A DNA stretch of 64,000 nt. Source: CBDCVN01 sp965223585. GTDB taxonomy: Bacteria > Deinococcota > Deinococci > Deinococcales > Trueperaceae. The notes beneath the pieces are model-generated. The model did no database searches. It had not been told where the DNA came from and worked only from the letters and a program-made list of their open reading frames with translations. Made by a program: the position numbers and the translations under genes. Positions 61,805-64,000 of the stretch are shown one piece after another. Each line of letters opens with the position of its first letter. Positions within the stretch are counted from its first letter, which is position 1. Where the stretch lies: contig CBDCWW010000022.1 in the NCBI GenBank assembly GCA_965223585.1, positions 186,001 to 250,000 of the forward strand, read 5' to 3'.

Positions 61805-63064
61805 TTACTCTCTAAATAGGTCAGACCATATACTTTCAAGTCTTTTAGCAATATGGTATGCGAGTAATGGAGGTACAGCATTACCTATAATTTTATAAGC
61901 ACCAGAAGCAGATAAATTATAAGTCTTGTTTTTTTTAGGTCTTACAAACTCGTAATCATCAGGAAATGTTTGAATTCTAGCACATTCACGAACAGTTAAA
62001 CGGCGTTCCTTCAATCCTATATTTAGCTCTTCAAAAATTTTGCCACCATTTTCTCTGGATAATCTTCGAAACTCGATGTTACCATGATGTTCAGATCTGA
62101 TAGTAGGACTGATACTATTTAACTTAACTTCTATATTACCTTGCATTTTACCGTAATACTTAGCTTTTGAGTAACTTCTTTGAGAAAGGTCAGAAATTTC
62201 TTGATCTGGCTCTTTTAGGGCTTGAAAAACTGTTTTCAAGGTAACATACGAATATATCTTTTCACTTCCCTGAAAAAGTCCTAGCTGATCCCCATGTGTT
62301 GGTATAGGATATGGATTAAATTCTGCAGGGAAGTATTTTCTCTCAATTTTATTCAATATACTTTGCTTTAAGTACCTTTTGCTTAAGCCAATAAAAATAA
62401 CTCTTTCCCTATTTTGTGGCACACCGAAATTTTTCGCATTAAGTATTTGTGCAGGAACAACGACATAGCCTTTATCTATATTCTTAAAATCATCCTCAAT
62501 TACTTTTTTAACATTGCCAAGAGAAATCAATCCTTTAACATTTTCAGCAACAAATACTTTGGGCTTGGTAATTTCTATAACATCCCTCATCCATAGATAT
62601 AAAGACCCACGGCTTTCGATTGTTAGATTTTGTCCATTTTCACCGTTTATTTGACCAAAATGATTTTTATGCGAATTAAATCCTAATCTCTTACCTGATA
62701 AACTAAAATCCTGACAGGGAAACCCTCCTGTTACAACATCAACATTTGGGGGAAATTCAAACTCACCCCTTCTATATTTTTTCACAAGGTTAACAATGCT
62801 CTCAGTGTGGAAGATATCTTTTGGTGTGCCTCTTTTACTGAAAAAGGGAACCCATGCAGCTTTTGCATATTCAAGAATATCATTCGCAAAAACTGTCTCA
62901 AATGTAGTTTTGTCTAAGGTTACCTTAGGCCCATTAGAATGTTTTATCCAATGCTGGTGCATACTCTCGTTGATTGATTGTTTGAAAACGTCAAACCCCC
63001 CTTCAAAACCCAAATCCATCCCCCCACATCCAGAAAATAAAGACAAAACACGTTTTTTTTGCAT
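61805..63064 (-). CDS. DNA (cytosine-5) methyltransferase
   Basis: 419 residues. Motif I LSLFSGCGGMDLGFEGG (SAM binding), motif IV GGFPCQDFSLSGKRLG with nucleophile Cys 117, motif VI FVAENVKGL, motif VIII QNRERVIFIGL, a target-recognition region at about 250-345 and motif X GNAVPPLLAYHIAKRL. It methylates C5 of cytosine in the site cut by the next gene's nuclease. The start is ATG 63064, six bases after TAAAGT, which would place the methylase on a leaderless mRNA made first, as expected for self-protection. Confidence 0.95.
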   Translation of the reverse strand: MQKKRVLSLFSGCGGMDLGFEGGFDVFKQSINESMHQHWIKHSNGPKVTLDKTTFETVFANDILEYAKAAWVPFFSKRGTPKDIFHTESIVNLVKKYRRGEFEFPPNVDVVTGGFPCQDFSLSGKRLGFNSHKNHFGQINGENGQNLTIESRGSLYLWMRDVIEITKPKVFVAENVKGLISLGNVKKVIEDDFKNIDKGYVVVPAQILNAKNFGVPQNRERVIFIGLSKRYLKQSILNKIERKYFPAEFNPYPIPTHGDQLGLFQGSEKIYSYVTLKTVFQALKEPDQEISDLSQRSYSKAKYYGKMQGNIEVKLNSISPTIRSEHHGNIEFRRLSRENGGKIFEELNIGLKERRLTVRECARIQTFPDDYEFVRPKKNKTYNLSASGAYKIIGNAVPPLLAYHIAKRLESIWSDLFRE

Positions 63065-63070
63065 TACTTA

Positions 63071-63076
63071 ACTTTA
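63071..63076 (-). promoter_or_regulatory. -10 box TAAAGT of the methyltransferase gene
   Basis: Minus-strand TAAAGT six bases before ATG 63064, with no SD. Confidence 0.4.
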
Positions 63077-63145
63077 TAGTTTAAACGCTAAAAATTAGTT
63101 TAGCTACAGTATTTCTTAATCTTATGTACCTAATATCAGGCAGAA

Positions 63146-64000
63146 TCAGAGCACATAGTGACTTAAGTCTTCATCTTCTAAAATTGACTCGAGCTTAGAA
63201 TCTACATACTCACTATCTACTTCAATATCACCCATATTTACTCCAAATGAAACATCTTCTAAGACTGTTTCTAATAGAGTGTGTAACCTACGTGCTCCTA
63301 TATCTTCTACATCTCTATTTACCTGTGCACTGTACTCAGCTATAGACTTAATCCCTGAGTCAGTAAAGATAATGTTAGTACCATCTACTTTAAGAAGTTC
63401 CACATATTGTTTGGTTAGAGAGTGCCTAGGTTCTTGCAAAATCTTCTCAAAATCTTCGGCTGAAAGTTCTTCAAGTTCTACCCGAATAGGAAAACGACCT
63501 TGCAATTCAGGAATAAGGTCACTAGGCTTGTTAACAGTAAAAGCTCCTGCACCAATAAAAAGGACGTGATCAGTTTTGACTTGTCCATAGCGAGTATTAA
63601 CAGCGGTACCCTCTACAACGGGTAAGAGGTCACGTTGCACGCCTTCACCAGAAACATCTGCGCCACCACGGCTATCATCACTGGCAATTTTATCAATTTC
63701 GTCTATAAAAATAATGCCTGAATTTTCGGCCCGGTCAATGGCTTGATGGGCTACTTCATCATAATCAATGAGCTTGCCAGCTTCTTCTTCTTGAATAACT
63801 TTACGAGCTTCTTTAACAGTGATTTTACGCTTAATTTTACGTTTAGGTATTACATTAGAAAGCATATCTTGTAAATTGACCCCCATTTCTTCCATGCCGG
63901 GCATCATTATTTGTGCAGAAGGGCGGTCGTCTCTGACCTCAATTTCAATTTGCTTATCTTCAAGTTTCCCTTCCTCTAAGAGCTCCTGCATTTTCTCACG
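63146..64000 (-). CDS. hslU: ATP-dependent protease ATPase subunit HslU, 5' end outside window
   Basis: The frame is open to the window edge (codons R-E-K precede the Met at 63991), so the gene continues beyond 64000. The visible 284 residues are the I-domain and C-terminal half of HslU: IEIEVRDDRPSAQIMMPGME, AENSGIIFIDEIDKIA (Walker B), GVQRDLLPVVEGTAVNTRYG, ELQGRFPIRVELEELS (sensor) and the C-terminal LSHYVL that docks into HslV. The Walker A is outside. With HslV it forms the HslUV protease; hslV would be expected upstream, beyond the window. Confidence 0.95.
   Translation of the reverse strand, partial: REKMQELLEEGKLEDKQIEIEVRDDRPSAQIMMPGMEEMGVNLQDMLSNVIPKRKIKRKITVKEARKVIQEEEAGKLIDYDEVAHQAIDRAENSGIIFIDEIDKIASDDSRGGADVSGEGVQRDLLPVVEGTAVNTRYGQVKTDHVLFIGAGAFTVNKPSDLIPELQGRFPIRVELEELSAEDFEKILQEPRHSLTKQYVELLKVDGTNIIFTDSGIKSIAEYSAQVNRDVEDIGARRLHTLLETVLEDVSFGVNMGDIEVDSEYVDSKLESILEDEDLSHYVL

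Noticed and set aside
60752..63064. Idea that the restriction-modification pair recognises CTCGAG
   Set aside because: Restriction sites are usually avoided, not enriched; the module itself lacks the motif and the protein gives no direct sign of its target.

Overview
The window is an AT-rich bacterial chromosome segment. It carries about 35 real protein genes, three tRNA genes and several gene remnants. I think a low-GC member of the Deinococcota (Trueperales-like) is the most likely source, with modest confidence. Supporting signs are a very large SARP/BTAD-AAA-TPR regulator, type I glutamine synthetase next to a Liv system, PASTA and collagen-like surface proteins, and many genes with no Shine-Dalgarno whose start codon lies 5-7 nt after a TANNNT -10 box. 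That last layout marks leaderless mRNAs, which are well documented in Deinococcus. No rRNA or other phylogenetic marker is present to settle this.

Region by region. (1) 1-5 kb: the 3' part of a DUF11-type surface protein, a broken Uma2 gene and a lipoprotein PQQ-type sugar dehydrogenase. (2) 5.3-22.8 kb: a nitrogen block with glnA, livK, livHM, livGF, a PASTA membrane protein, two TPR-like proteins, an ammonium transporter with a co-translated unknown protein and an NAGS-like GNAT, then two small membrane proteins and hisIE. A degraded hicBA pair sits between livM and livG. (3) 22.8-27.3 kb, minus strand: a small unknown gene, htpG and an ABC-F ATPase. (4) 28-33.4 kb: a 1769-residue secreted collagen-like protein with eight near-identical Cys-Trp-Asp modules. 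(5) 33.4-40.3 kb: tRNA-Ser(CGA), clpA with a small partner gene, a 32-codon membrane ORF, secreted and lipoprotein unknowns, a LysM protein, an integrase remnant, tRNA-Thr(CGU) and tRNA-Phe(GAA). (6) 40.3-52.7 kb: a secreted amidase homologue lacking its nucleophile, then a signalling block: the BTAD regulator, a PKD lipoprotein, a 1695-residue pseudokinase-AAA-GAF-histidine kinase, a lone receiver and a LuxR-type response regulator. (7) 53-60.7 kb: a polyglycine-hydrolase-like serine hydrolase, rodA, an NYN-LOTUS-S1 fusion protein, a DCC thiol oxidoreductase and a peptide-type solute-binding protein. (8) 60.7-63.1 kb: a two-gene type II restriction-modification module. (9) 63.1 kb to the end: hslU, running off the window.

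The most striking genome-scale signal is the palindrome CTCGAG. I count about 50 copies, several times what the base composition predicts. They lie in all three reading frames and are missing from a few blocks, including the restriction-modification genes. The most unusual proteins are the pseudokinase-histidine kinase hybrid with its two regulators, the NYN-LOTUS-triple S1 protein, and the amidase with Phe at the catalytic serine position.
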